This document shows, in pieces, positions 26,166-34,119 of a DNA stretch of 64,000 bases. How positions within the stretch are numbered: the first letter of the stretch is position 1; the number at the start of each line of letters is the position of its first letter. A program made the position numbers and the translations under genes. The notes under the pieces are model-generated. The model was not told the DNA's origin. It saw only the letters and a program-made list of their open reading frames with translations, and searched no databases. Origin of the DNA: Streptomyces sp. NBC_00239 (GTDB lineage Bacteria; Actinomycetota; Actinomycetes; Streptomycetales; Streptomycetaceae); contig NZ_CP108095.1 of assembly GCF_036194065.1 (NCBI RefSeq), positions 3,224,001 through 3,288,000 of the forward strand. The letters are read 5' to 3'.

Positions 26166-27015
26166 TCAGGGCGTCGCGGGGGCGGTGAGGCGGTGGCCTT
26201 CGCCGGCGGCGGCGCGGAGGAGGACGGCGGTGAGGGCCTCGGGCGCGGACAGCATCGGCCAGTGGCCGGTGGGCAGGTCGAAGTAGCAGGTGCGGGGGTC
26301 GGTGAGCGCCCGGGCGCTCGGCTCGCCCGCGGCAACGAGGCCTTCGACGAGCGCGGTGCTCAGCCCGTTGTCCGTACAGAAGACCGCGCTCGACGGCACG
26401 TCCGTCGCCGCGCCGGTCAGCCGCGGGGGCTCGGTGAGCGTGCCCGCCGGCTGCGGGGCGGCAAGTCTGAGCAGCCGGTCCAGCGCCTTGTCGCCGACCC
26501 CTGACAGGCTGCCCCAGGTCACCGCGTCGTCCGCGGGCGGCGGGGGGGATCCGCCAGCCGTCCTCGGCCTGCGCGATCCGCTCGTGGAGCCGGTCGGTGG
26601 CCGGGTGGCCGGGCAGCAGGCCGGCCACCGAATCCCCGTCGCCCGGCCGGCCCGCGTCGACGGCGACGACGCGGGCCACCCGCTCCGGACGCCGGTCGAC
26701 GGCCCCGAGGACGGGGAAGATGCCGTAGCAGTGGCCGACGACGACCACCCGGGGCGCGTCCAGGTGGTCGATGAGCTGGACGAGGTCTTCGACGTGCGTG
26801 TCCAGGCGGGTGTCCGGCCCGGACAGGTGGCGGCGGTCGCCCATGCCGGTGAGGGTCGCGGGGTGGGCCTCGGCGCCCTGCTGCCGGAGCCGGTCCGCGA
26901 CGTCCCGCCAGATCCAGCCGCCCGTGTGCCCGCCCGAGACGAGCACGAATTCCGTCGCGGGCCCTTCCGCAGGCCTTTGCGCACGCTGCGCACGCCCGTT
27001 GGCGAACTCCGTCAT
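26166..27015 (-). pseudogene. Alpha/beta hydrolase with a +1 frameshift in a C7 run
   Basis: The true start is ATG at 27015 (MTEFANGRAQRAQ) behind GAGGAGG. Frame one gives FVLVSGGHTGGWIWRDVADR, then the nucleophile-elbow-like VVVVGHCYGIFP and RLHERIAQAEDGWRIPP. At 26542-26548 a run of seven C (minus strand) breaks the frame; the remaining domain (ADDAVTWGSLSGVGDKALDR ... CYFDLPTGHWPMLSAPEA) is in another frame. Removing one C would give a continuous 282-residue hydrolase. The nucleophile position reads GHCYG, so cysteine replaces the usual serine. It may be a real lesion, phase variation or a sequencing error. Confidence 0.8.
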
Positions 27016-27155
27016 GAACGCCTCCTCGCCCCCCGTCTCCTCGCCTTCGTCCACGCTATGACGAGGGTCGGCCCTACGCGCCCTACGCGCGCCGCGAAGG
27101 CCACGAGGGCCGCGAGGGCCGCGAGGTTTACGCGCCGTGGGACGGCATGCGAGGG

Positions 27156-27575
27156 CTACATCTCGCGGAGGCGGCGGGCGGACGCGTCGATGGGGATGTC
27201 GTTGATGCTGGCCTCGCGGCGGCGCATCAGGCCGTCGGCGTCGAACTCCCACTGCTCGTTGCCGTGGCTGCGCCACCACTGACCGGCCGCGTCGTGCCAC
27301 TCGTACTCGAAACGGACCGAGATGCGGTTGCCGGTGTACGCCCACAGCTCCTTGCGCAGGCGGTAGTCGAGCTCGCGCTCCCACTTCTCGGCGAGGAACG
27401 CGCGGATCTCGTCGCGGCCGGCGAGGAAGCGGTCGCGGTTGCGCCAGACGGAGTCCTCCGTGTACGCGAGGGCGACGCGCTCGGGGTCGCGGGAGTTCCA
27501 GGCGTCCTCGGCGGCCTGGACCTTGGCGCGGGCGCTCTCCTCGGTGAACGGCGGCAGGGGCGGGCGAGTCGTCAT
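27156..27575 (-). CDS. DUF1348 / NTF2-like family protein
   Basis: A 139-residue soluble protein. It is the DUF1348 type of the SnoaL-like fold: [80 protein letters not shown]. Function is unknown, with a small-molecule binding cavity expected. It is divergent from a TetR regulator gene across about 150 bp carrying two palindromic operators, so it is the likely target of that regulator, probably together with the broken hydrolase gene downstream. Confidence 0.88.
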   Translation of the reverse strand: MTTRPPLPPFTEESARAKVQAAEDAWNSRDPERVALAYTEDSVWRNRDRFLAGRDEIRAFLAEKWERELDYRLRKELWAYTGNRISVRFEYEWHDAAGQWWRSHGNEQWEFDADGLMRRREASINDIPIDASARRLREM

Positions 27576-27651
27576 GACTGATCTCCAGGTGCGGCAGAGA
27601 CGGGGCGCGGGTGGGCAAACCAGAGCAAGTGAGAGCGAGCTACAGGAGGGC

Positions 27652-27667
27652 GAGAACGACCGTTCTC
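27652..27667. promoter_or_regulatory. TetR operator, distal copy
   Basis: Palindrome gagaacg-ac-cgttctc. It shares its seven-base arms with the second site 36 bp away (centre to centre) in the divergent promoter between the DUF1348 and tetR genes. Confidence 0.75.
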
Positions 27668-27683
27668 ACCCTGCTCCCCCACC

Positions 27684-27707
27684 CTAGGAGAACGAGCGTT
27701 CTCCTAG
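27684..27707. promoter_or_regulatory. TetR operator, proximal copy (perfect palindrome)
   Basis: Perfect 11-base arms ctaggagaacg and cgttctcctag around ag, ending 17 bp before the tetR start codon. The core gagaacg-NN-cgttctc equals the distal site. Its position over the tetR start region predicts autorepression. Confidence 0.82.
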
Positions 27708-27724
27708 CAAGCCATAATGGGTCC

Positions 27725-28312
27725 ATGGCTGCCATGGACGACGACGATGCCCGCACCCGACTCCTGGACGCGGCGGAGGCCCTCTTCTACGCACACGGGG
27801 TGCAGGCGGTCGGCATGGACCGCATCCGGGCCGAGTCCCAGGTCCCCCTGAAGCGGCTCTACCGCCTCTTCCCCGCGAAGGAGACGCTGGTCGCCGCATA
27901 CCTGGAACGCCGGGACGCCCGCTGGACCGCGAGCCTGCGCACCCACGTGGAGGCGGTCGCGGAGCCGCGCGAACGGGTCGCGGCGGTCTTCGACTGGCTG
28001 GCGGACTGGTTCGCGCAGCCGGACTTCCGCGGCTGCGCATTCCTCAACACGTACGGAGAACTGGGCGAGGCCTCCCCGGAACCGGTACTCGCCACCATCC
28101 GGCAGCACAAGGCGGCCCTGCGGGCGCTGCTCGGCGAGGTGGCGGCGGGCGCCGCCGACGGCGCAGACGCGGCGGACCTGGCCGACCGGCTCCTGATCCT
28201 CGTCGAGGGCGCGACGGTCGTCGCCTCCCTCACCCCGGGCGGCGCACACCCGACCGCCCCCGCCCACCACGCCCGCGCCCTGGCCAAAGCCCTGCTGACG
28301 GCCGGACCGTAG
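27725..28312 (+). CDS. TetR/AcrR family transcriptional regulator
   Basis: A 195-residue regulator. The ATG at 27725 (MAAMDDDDARTR) is chosen because the palindromic operator lies just upstream; a second ATG is three codons on. The helix-turn-helix domain is RLLDAAEALFYAHGVQAVGM, DRIRAESQVPLKRLYRLFPA, KETLVAAYLERR. The C-terminal ligand domain contains FRGCAFLNTYGEL, as in many TetR_C_16/YdeS-like members that respond to electrophiles or organic compounds. It should repress itself and the divergent DUF1348 gene through the two gagaacg sites. Confidence 0.93.
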   Translation: MAAMDDDDARTRLLDAAEALFYAHGVQAVGMDRIRAESQVPLKRLYRLFPAKETLVAAYLERRDARWTASLRTHVEAVAEPRERVAAVFDWLADWFAQPDFRGCAFLNTYGELGEASPEPVLATIRQHKAALRALLGEVAAGAADGADAADLADRLLILVEGATVVASLTPGGAHPTAPAHHARALAKALLTAGP

Positions 28313-28347
28313 GCCGTCACTTCCGGATCTTGCATGCAAGCCGCAGC

Positions 28348-28377
28348 CGGCCCCGCCCGCGCAGGCGGGTGGGGCCG
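28348..28377. terminator. Hairpin terminator between convergent tetR and OmpA-domain genes
   Basis: Arms cggccccgcccgc and g(g)cgggtggggccg pair around gca with one mismatch, placed between two converging stop codons. Confidence 0.65.
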
Positions 28378-28404
28378 TACGGCGCACCTCGGGACGGTCC
28401 GGGC

Positions 28405-29037
28405 CTACTGGGCGCCGCGGGGGAAGGAGATCTCGACGCGGCGGTTCTTGGTGCGGCCTTCCTCGGTGCCGTTGTCGGCGATCGGGTAGTCCTCGCTGTA
28501 GCCGCGGATGTCGAAGGTGATGCCCGGGCTGAGCGTCTTGGCCAGTTCGCGCTGCACGGCGTCGGCGCGCTGCTTGGACAGCACCTTGCCGTGCTCGTAC
28601 GTGCCGAGGTTGTCGGTGAAACCGAACACCCGGACCTTCGTCGCCTTCGCGTTGTTGATCTCGGCGGCGATGGCCCGGATACGGGAGTTCGCCTGCGCGT
28701 TGAGCGTGGCGCTGTTCTTGGGGAACAGGACCTCGGCCTGGAGCGCGAGCATCACCGTCTCGTTGGTGTCCTGCCGGCGCTCCTCACCGCCGAGGTCCTC
28801 GACGACCTGCGCGATGTCGAGCACCTTGGGCGCGGCGAGGGTGGCACCCTGCGGGAGCTTGAGCCCGGGCGAGTTGGAGTCGATCTCCACGGGTGCGGAG
28901 GCGGACGGCTCGGTGCCGGGGGGAACGCTCGGATTGTCGTCGGCACGGGCCGCGGTCGCGCCGAGCACGTTCGCGCCGGCGATCAGGAGTACGGCGGCGA
29001 CGGTGACGGCGACCAGGCGTGGGGGCGTCTCGGTCAT
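28405..29037 (-). CDS. Secreted OmpA domain protein at the end of the Tad locus
   Basis: A 210-residue exported protein; the ATG at 29037 is four bases after the upstream stop. A signal peptide ends near ATAARA (about residue 32). The C-terminal OmpA-like peptidoglycan-binding domain (about 100-205) shows EVLFPKNSATLNAQANSRIR, VFGFTDNLGTYEHGKVLSKQ, RADAVQREL and EEGRTKNRRVEISF. Such domains hold proteins to the wall through diaminopimelate. In this position it could anchor the Tad pilus apparatus, an inference from gene order. Confidence 0.88.
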   Translation of the reverse strand: MTETPPRLVAVTVAAVLLIAGANVLGATAARADDNPSVPPGTEPSASAPVEIDSNSPGLKLPQGATLAAPKVLDIAQVVEDLGGEERRQDTNETVMLALQAEVLFPKNSATLNAQANSRIRAIAAEINNAKATKVRVFGFTDNLGTYEHGKVLSKQRADAVQRELAKTLSPGITFDIRGYSEDYPIADNGTEEGRTKNRRVEISFPRGAQ

Positions 29038-29041
29038 GGCG

Positions 29042-29638
29042 TCATCCCGAGATCTGGATGGTGGCGGTGGCGAAGGTGGGGAGCGTGAAGTCGACCTCGT
29101 TCGTTCCCTCAGGGGGGGCCGGGAACTGCATGAAGACGCCGATTTCCTTGCCGGGCTGAAGTGCGACCAGACGGGTGCTGCACAAGCACCGTCCGTCCGT
29201 GTCACGCAGCACGTAATAGCGCTTCTTGCCGACCTTGTCCACAAGTGTCGCCCCCGCAACCGAGTTTGGGCTGAACCGGGAGATCGCCGGTTCGCTGCCC
29301 GCCCACGCTGCCGTATTTCGAGCGAGATCGCTCTCGTTCCTGATGGCCCCACTGACCGTCACGAACCCACCGCCATCGCGCTTGGCGCCGGTGATCTTGA
29401 GGACGACTCCACCATCACCCTTCACCTCGGCCAGAACAACGTCAGGCTCCTCACTCACACCCTCCGCCGACGGCTTATTTTCCACAGGCTGCTTTGACGA
29501 AGTCTTCTGAGGCGATGTCTGCGACTCGGACTTCCTGCCTTCACCATCACCACAGCCGGTCACAGCGACGGCCAGCGCGGCCGCCATGACGACTGCCAGC
29601 ACTCCCTGTCGGGCCTTCGTAGTGGACCGAATGCTCAT
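29042..29638 (-). CDS. Putative lipoprotein of the Tad locus
   Basis: A 198-residue protein; ATG at 29638 follows GGAAAGC (an adjacent TTG is also possible). Lipobox VAVTGC ends the signal peptide. A Ser/Lys/Glu linker precedes a beta-sandwich-like domain (VVLKITGAKRDGGGFVTVSG, LARNTAAWAGSE, EIGVFMQFPAPPEGTNEVDF) like those of extracellular DUF4352-type proteins. A cysteine pair GRCLCS lies in the middle. Its base use is less GC-biased than its neighbours. It is tightly packed with the OmpA-domain gene, so the two likely work together at the cell surface. Confidence 0.78.
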   Translation of the reverse strand: MSIRSTTKARQGVLAVVMAAALAVAVTGCGDGEGRKSESQTSPQKTSSKQPVENKPSAEGVSEEPDVVLAEVKGDGGVVLKITGAKRDGGGFVTVSGAIRNESDLARNTAAWAGSEPAISRFSPNSVAGATLVDKVGKKRYYVLRDTDGRCLCSTRLVALQPGKEIGVFMQFPAPPEGTNEVDFTLPTFATATIQISG

Positions 29639-29668
29639 CAATGCTTTCCTTGTCTCGAAAACAGGCTG

Positions 29669-30322
29669 TCAGTCGACCAGTTGCACGGCGAAGAGGTTGC
29701 GCGCCAGGTCCTTCCACAGGCCCGGGTGAAGCGGGTCGAAGCGCACGGTCTCGCCTGCGCACTCGATGTCGAAGGGAGGCAGGGGGGCGTCTTCCTCAGG
29801 GTCTTCATCGCCCGGCCCCGGAGGATCTCCCGGGTCCGGCGGATCAGGCGGGTCGTCCGGCTTCGGACCGAGATGGCATCTCGGTTTGATCTCCGCGGTC
29901 GCGGTGGCCGTGGCCCTGGTGGAACTCACTCCCGGAACGACCGATTCGCCCACGCCATTGTTGTTCTGCACCCGCACCCACACTTCGGCGAGCGCGGGAT
30001 CGCATTCCTGGACCGCGGCTCGGTTATGGGAGGCGAAGGCGTCGGCCGCCTCACACGCGCCAGCCGTCTTGAGGCCGCGTCCATCGAGGATGTCCTCCCA
30101 GTCCTCCCAGGTGAGGTCTGCGAGGTCGTCCCAGGGAGCGGTGTCCCGCATGTGCTGCGCACCCGCAAGTGCGGCCGCGTCCGCGGCGCCCTGGGCGTTG
30201 TTGCGCGCCGCTCCGGCCTGGCCGACCGCGAAGAACGCGAGCGCAACAAAGAGCAGGCTCACCACCATCCACATGTAGATGGGGAAAGCCTGCCCTCGGT
30301 CGCCGCGGAAGCGGGCGCCCAC
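29669..30322 (-). CDS. TadE/TadG-like pilus assembly protein
   Basis: A 217-residue protein. The GTG at 30322 overlaps the stop of the pilin gene by one base (TAGTG). The N-terminus GDRGQAFPIYMWMVVSLLFV is a pseudopilin-type leader and membrane helix, followed by AAARNNAQGAADAAALAGA, the signature of the TadG-like family. The outer part is acidic with a Pro/Asp repeat (DDPPDPPDPGDPPGPGDEDP) and a C-terminal IECAGETVRFDP. It probably forms a minor component of the Flp pilus system. Confidence 0.82.
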   Translation of the reverse strand: MGARFRGDRGQAFPIYMWMVVSLLFVALAFFAVGQAGAARNNAQGAADAAALAGAQHMRDTAPWDDLADLTWEDWEDILDGRGLKTAGACEAADAFASHNRAAVQECDPALAEVWVRVQNNNGVGESVVPGVSSTRATATATAEIKPRCHLGPKPDDPPDPPDPGDPPGPGDEDPEEDAPLPPFDIECAGETVRFDPLHPGLWKDLARNLFAVQLVD

Positions 30323-30546
30323 TAGCCCGCAGTGATCGAATCGACCAAACCGCTGATCCTCGAACTGATCGCCCCGCCGATCCCCGTAGCCACGATCGCC
30401 CCGATGATCGCCACCACCACCAGGATGATCCCCAAGTATTCGAAGGCCGTCTGGCCTCGGTCCTTTGAGGAGGCCGCGTAGCGGCGCTGGATTGCCGATA
30501 CGGCCGTGTTTGCCCAGCCGTTCACGCGCACAGTCGCCTTGAGCAT
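30322..30546 (-). CDS. flp: Flp-type class IVb pilin
   Basis: A 74-residue prepilin; ATG at 30546 follows GGAGGAGT. A 32-residue basic leader ends in KDRG, and the processed part begins QTAFEYLGIILVVVAIIGA: the G/(X4)E motif with the adjacent Tyr is typical of Flp pilins. A hydrophobic helix and a short hydrophilic end (SSRISGLVDSITAG) complete it. It is the predicted major subunit of the fibre built by the Tad machinery upstream and should be cut by a TadV-type peptidase, the only one seen being at 7131-7886. Confidence 0.9.
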   Translation of the reverse strand: MLKATVRVNGWANTAVSAIQRRYAASSKDRGQTAFEYLGIILVVVAIIGAIVATGIGGAISSRISGLVDSITAG

Positions 30547-30662
30547 GGGGTACTCCTCCAGGTCGGGTGTCGCTGTCGACCGGAGCACGGTAGGGCTGTG
30601 GGGGGTGGGGGGCCGAGGGTCCGTGGGCCCAATGGGGGGCCCAACCGCGGGGGCGGCGGGGG

Positions 30663-31508
30663 TCAGGCATGGCTGGTCACCTCGCGGTGGGCCGTGCCGA
30701 GCCAGGTCGCTATGGCTTCGCTGCGGGTGGCGCTGTGGAGCTTGGCGAAGATGCGGTTGATGTGGTTCTTGACCGTCTTCTGGCTGATGAAGCAGGTGTC
30801 GGCGATCTGCTGATTGCTCATTCCGGTTGCGATCAGATCCATGACCTCCACCTCCCGCGAACTCAGCCCGAATCCCACGTGGTTGCGCATCTGCTCAGAA
30901 GACTGTGCCACAAAGCGTTGCGGTTGCGAAGGGGTTTGGCGCGGAATCCCGGAGAGTGGGCCGCCGGGGCGGCGGACACCTTCGCCAGCACCTCCGCCAA
31001 CACCGCCGCCCAGACCCCCGAGCCCGTCAGGGAGCCACTGCTCGGGCCGGGCCGTCGTGCGGACGTGGTGCAGGAGCGCCGTGGCCGCCGAGGGGGTCAG
31101 GTGGGCACGGCCCTCCTTGGCGTCGCGGACCGCCGTGACCAGTTCTTCGGCGGTGAACTCGCCGTGCACGAGGTAGCCCCCGGCGCCCCGGCGCAGTGCT
31201 TCGCGAACGATCTCGTCCTCGCGGCTGTACGTCAACATCACGACGGGCGCGATCCGGGCGAGGTGCGGCAGCGCCGCGATGCCGTCGATGCCGGGCATCC
31301 GGACGTCGAGGAGCACCACGTCGGGCCGGACGGCGGCGGCCAGTCGCAGCGCCTCTTGGCCGTCGGCGGCCTCGGCGGCCACCACCATGTCGGGCCGGCC
31401 GCCGAGGAGGGCGCTCAGGCCCGCCCGTACGACCAGGTTGTCGTCGACGATCAGCAGGCGGAGCGGGGGGCGGGGGGCCCGGTGGTCGGGGAATGCCGCA
31501 GCCGGCAT
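30663..31508 (-). CDS. NarL/LuxR-type response regulator
   Basis: A 281-residue regulator behind GGAAGGAGG. The receiver domain (about 15-135) has IVDDN, phosphoacceptor Asp in VVLLDVRMPG and MLTYSRED. A Gly-rich linker of about 35 residues (GGLGGGVGGGAGEGV) follows. The LuxR helix-turn-helix (about 210-270) reads LSSREVEVMDLIATGMSNQQ, IADTCFISQKTVKNHINRIF. Nineteen bases separate it from the histidine kinase gene. It lies within the tad gene run, so it probably controls pilus expression; the linker is longer than usual. Confidence 0.93.
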   Translation of the reverse strand: MPAAAFPDHRAPRPPLRLLIVDDNLVVRAGLSALLGGRPDMVVAAEAADGQEALRLAAAVRPDVVLLDVRMPGIDGIAALPHLARIAPVVMLTYSREDEIVREALRRGAGGYLVHGEFTAEELVTAVRDAKEGRAHLTPSAATALLHHVRTTARPEQWLPDGLGGLGGGVGGGAGEGVRRPGGPLSGIPRQTPSQPQRFVAQSSEQMRNHVGFGLSSREVEVMDLIATGMSNQQIADTCFISQKTVKNHINRIFAKLHSATRSEAIATWLGTAHREVTSHA

Positions 31509-31526
31509 GAGTGCGGCCTCCTTCCG

Positions 31527-33203
31527 TCAGGAGAGGGACGAACGTCGGTGGGCGGGGAGCGCGGCCAGGGGCAGGTCGAGGGTGATTTCCGTGCCGGGGG
31601 CCGCCGTACGGGCGGACGAGGTGCCAGTACGCGAGGTACGGGCGGACGAGGTGCCAGTACGCGAGGTACCGACGGCCTGAGTACGCGCGGCCGGCGTACC
31701 CGCGGAAGAGGTCCGGGCGGACGGCGTACGCACAGGAGAGATACGGGCGGCCTGCGTACGGGAGGCCAGCGGGCCGGCGGCGGTGATGTGGAGGGCGGCT
31801 CCTATCGCGGCGGCGCGTTCCGACATGCCGACCAGGCCGAAGTGGCCGGTCCGGCGCAGGGATTCGAGGGTGGTGCCGGGAGGCAGGCCGCAGCCGTCGT
31901 CCCGGATGGTGATGCGCAGCCGGTCGTCCGCGATCCCCGCGCCGACGCTCACGCGGGTGGCCCCGGCGTGCCGGTGGGCGTTCTCCAGGGCCTCTTCGGT
32001 GATGGTGAGCAGCTGGCGGGCCACCGCCTGCGGAACGGGCGGCAGGGGCGCCTCGCCCAGCGACACGAAGTCCGCGGGGAGGGCGGTGCGCCGGGTGAAA
32101 TCTCCGATACGGAGCATCAGTTCGGGGGTCAGGTCGACTTCCGGGGCGTCGAGGTCGCGGCGGAGGTCCGCCAGGAGTTCGCGGGATTCGGCGGCGGCGC
32201 GGCGCGCGGCCCGGGCCACCAGCTCCGCCTGTTCGCGCAGGTCATCCGGGTCGGTGCGGCCGGCGGAGGCGGCGAGGCCTTCGGCGGCCAGCGCGAGGCC
32301 GTGCAGGGTCTTGGCGACGGAGTCGTGCATGTCGCGGGCGAGGCGGGCGCGTTCGCCGTGCACGGCCTCGGCGACCGCGAGGCGGGCGCGGGTCTCGGTG
32401 AGGGCCTGGCCGGCCGCGCCGAAGCGGAACATCAGGTTGCGCAGGCACACGCCGGCCGCGCCGGCGATCAGGCAGAGGCAGGGCAGCATGACCGCGCCCA
32501 TCACTCCCGTGCCGGTTCCCGCCTCCACCCCGGCCTCGACCCCGGCCTCGACCCCGGTCCGGGACCCGGCCCCGGATCCCGCCGTGGATCCGGTCCGCCG
32601 GTGGGCTTCGGCGGCGTACACGGCCACGACGATCAGCGCCTGGAAGGCCGCGTACACGGCGGAGCCGCGCCAGCCGTAGACCAGGCCCGCGAGCAGCGGG
32701 GTGCAGACGCAGAGGAAGCCGAGCGGGGACTCGGGGGTGGCCGTGACCAGCAGGAGCGTGCTGAAGAACATGTCGACGGCGAGCACCCAGGGGTGCCGGA
32801 GCAGGTAGCGGCCGAAGCGGTCCCAGTCGCGGAAGAGGACGTACGAGCCCATGAAGGTGACGAGGACGGCGCCGCCGACGAGCCAGCTGGCGGGGCCGGG
32901 GGCCGTGCGGCCCAGGGCGAAGGGGGTGCCGAGGGCGATCATCGCGAGTCTGAAGCCGAAGGCCAGGCGGCACAGGGCCTGGAGGGCGTTGAGCTGGAGG
33001 GCCAGGGCGGGGGGCGGGGCTGCGCCCCTGGGGCTCCGCCCCGGACCCCGCGCCTCAAACGCCGGCGAGGCTGGATCCGGCACCTCGGGCGCCGGCGCTG
33101 CAGGCGGAGTCGCCTCAACGGCCGGCGAGGCTGGATTCGGCACCTCGGGCGTCCGTGGGGCCGGATCTCCCGGTGGGGCTGGATGTGTCACGGTCGTGCT
33201 CAT
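31527..33203 (-). CDS. Histidine kinase (HisKA_3) embedded in the Tad locus
   Basis: A 558-residue sensor. ATG at 33203 overlaps the tadC stop by four bases. Residues 1-65 are a Pro/Ala linker containing a translated genomic repeat. Six hydrophobic helices lie at about 75-250. The phosphorylation helix is ARLARDMHDSVAKTLHGLAL and the ATP-binding domain has ITEEALENAHRHAG and IRDDGCGLPPG. Between VGMSERAAAIGAALHI and GTEITLDLPLA a Thr/Ser/Arg repeat insert of about 55 residues interrupts the end of the ATPase domain. A later start just before the first helix is possible. Confidence 0.85.
   Translation of the reverse strand: MSTTVTHPAPPGDPAPRTPEVPNPASPAVEATPPAAPAPEVPDPASPAFEARGPGRSPRGAAPPPALALQLNALQALCRLAFGFRLAMIALGTPFALGRTAPGPASWLVGGAVLVTFMGSYVLFRDWDRFGRYLLRHPWVLAVDMFFSTLLLVTATPESPLGFLCVCTPLLAGLVYGWRGSAVYAAFQALIVVAVYAAEAHRRTGSTAGSGAGSRTGVEAGVEAGVEAGTGTGVMGAVMLPCLCLIAGAAGVCLRNLMFRFGAAGQALTETRARLAVAEAVHGERARLARDMHDSVAKTLHGLALAAEGLAASAGRTDPDDLREQAELVARAARRAAAESRELLADLRRDLDAPEVDLTPELMLRIGDFTRRTALPADFVSLGEAPLPPVPQAVARQLLTITEEALENAHRHAGATRVSVGAGIADDRLRITIRDDGCGLPPGTTLESLRRTGHFGLVGMSERAAAIGAALHITAAGPLASRTQAARISPVRTPSARTSSAGTPAARTQAVGTSRTGTSSARTSRTGTSSARTAAPGTEITLDLPLAALPAHRRSSLS
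31606..31665. repeat. 30-bp direct repeat in the histidine kinase gene
   Basis: Two perfect 30-bp units (31606-31635, 31636-31665) beginning gtacgggcggacgaggtgcc, encoding ten-residue RTSRTGTSSA repeats near the kinase C-terminus. Looser relatives run on to about 31770. Confidence 0.85.
33030..33075. repeat. Dispersed palindromic repeat inside the kinase coding region
   Basis: One inverted copy of the dispersed family: ggggctccgccccggacccc, then gcgcctcaaacgccggcgag. It is translated in frame as part of SPAFEARGPGRSPRGAAP at kinase residues about 45-62. A partial second copy (cctcaacggccggcgaggctgg) lies at about 33112-33134. Confidence 0.85.
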
Positions 33204-34102
33204 CCCGTCGTGAAGGAGTCGAAGTCCACGTTGGTGCCGTAGACGAAGCCGCAGACGAGGAGGATGAGGGTGCCGGGGAGCATGAAGGTGGTGACGGCGA
33301 AGGTGGCTTTGGGGACGGCGCGGGCGGCGCGGCGGCGGGCGTTCTGGGCGTCGGTGCGGCGCATGTCGTCGGCGATCTGGATGAGCGTGTCGACGATCGG
33401 GGAGCCGAGTTCTTCGCCCTGCTGGAGGGCGGTGACGAACTGGGCGACCTGCTCGGAGTCGTTGCGGCGGCGCAGTTCGTCGAAGGCCTGGCGGCGGCTT
33501 ACGCCCATGTCCATCTGACGGAGGGTGATGCGGAGTTCGTCGGCCCAGGGGCCCTCGTACTTGTCGGCCACCCGCTCCAGTGCCTGCCGGAAGCCGAGTC
33601 CGGCGCTGACGACCACGGCGAGTACGTCGAGGAAGTCGGGCAGGGTCCGCTCGATGTGGTCGCGGCGGACCCGGATCGCGGACCACAGGCCCACCTCGAT
33701 CCAGAACAGGCCGAAGGCCACCATCAACAGGGCCAGGACCAGTTGGCCGCGCATGAGCATGGAGAGCGCGCCGAGCGCGCCGAGGAAGCCGTAGACGGCG
33801 CGCCGGGCCGCGTACCGGTCGAGGGTGAGGCCGTGCGGGTTGCCGGCCATGTCGATCTGCTTGCGCTTCCTCGCGACCCGTTTGGGGCCCATCAGGCGCA
33901 GGACGGCCGGCGCCCAGCGGATGCCCGTGCGGTCGACGAGCGAACCGACGGCGGTGGTGCGGGTGGCGCCGATCTCCAGGGCGAGGGCGAGGTCGGACGG
34001 CAGTTTGGTGTCGGCGCGGTACATCCGGACGCCGTGGAAGGCGCCGAAGACGCACAGGCCCACGGCCAGGGCGAGCAGCAGGGCGGTCATGGAACCGGTC
34101 AC
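33200..34102 (-). CDS. tadC: TadC-like type II secretion system F family protein
   Basis: A 300-residue inner membrane protein. GTG at 34102 is preferred (GGGGGGA ten bases upstream); an ATG four codons on is possible. The N-terminal helix is ALLLALAVGLCVFGAF. The T2SF domain (about 150-270) reads LPDFLDVLAVVVSAGLGFRQ, ALERVADKY, VSRRQAFDELRRRNDSEQV, QFVTALQQGEELGSPIVDTL, with helices on both sides. With TadB it forms the membrane platform of the pilus assembly machine. It overlaps the kinase start. Confidence 0.92.
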   Translation of the reverse strand: MTGSMTALLLALAVGLCVFGAFHGVRMYRADTKLPSDLALALEIGATRTTAVGSLVDRTGIRWAPAVLRLMGPKRVARKRKQIDMAGNPHGLTLDRYAARRAVYGFLGALGALSMLMRGQLVLALLMVAFGLFWIEVGLWSAIRVRRDHIERTLPDFLDVLAVVVSAGLGFRQALERVADKYEGPWADELRITLRQMDMGVSRRQAFDELRRRNDSEQVAQFVTALQQGEELGSPIVDTLIQIADDMRRTDAQNARRRAARAVPKATFAVTTFMLPGTLILLVCGFVYGTNVDFDSFTTG

Positions 34103-34119
34103 GGTCGGATCGTCCCCCC

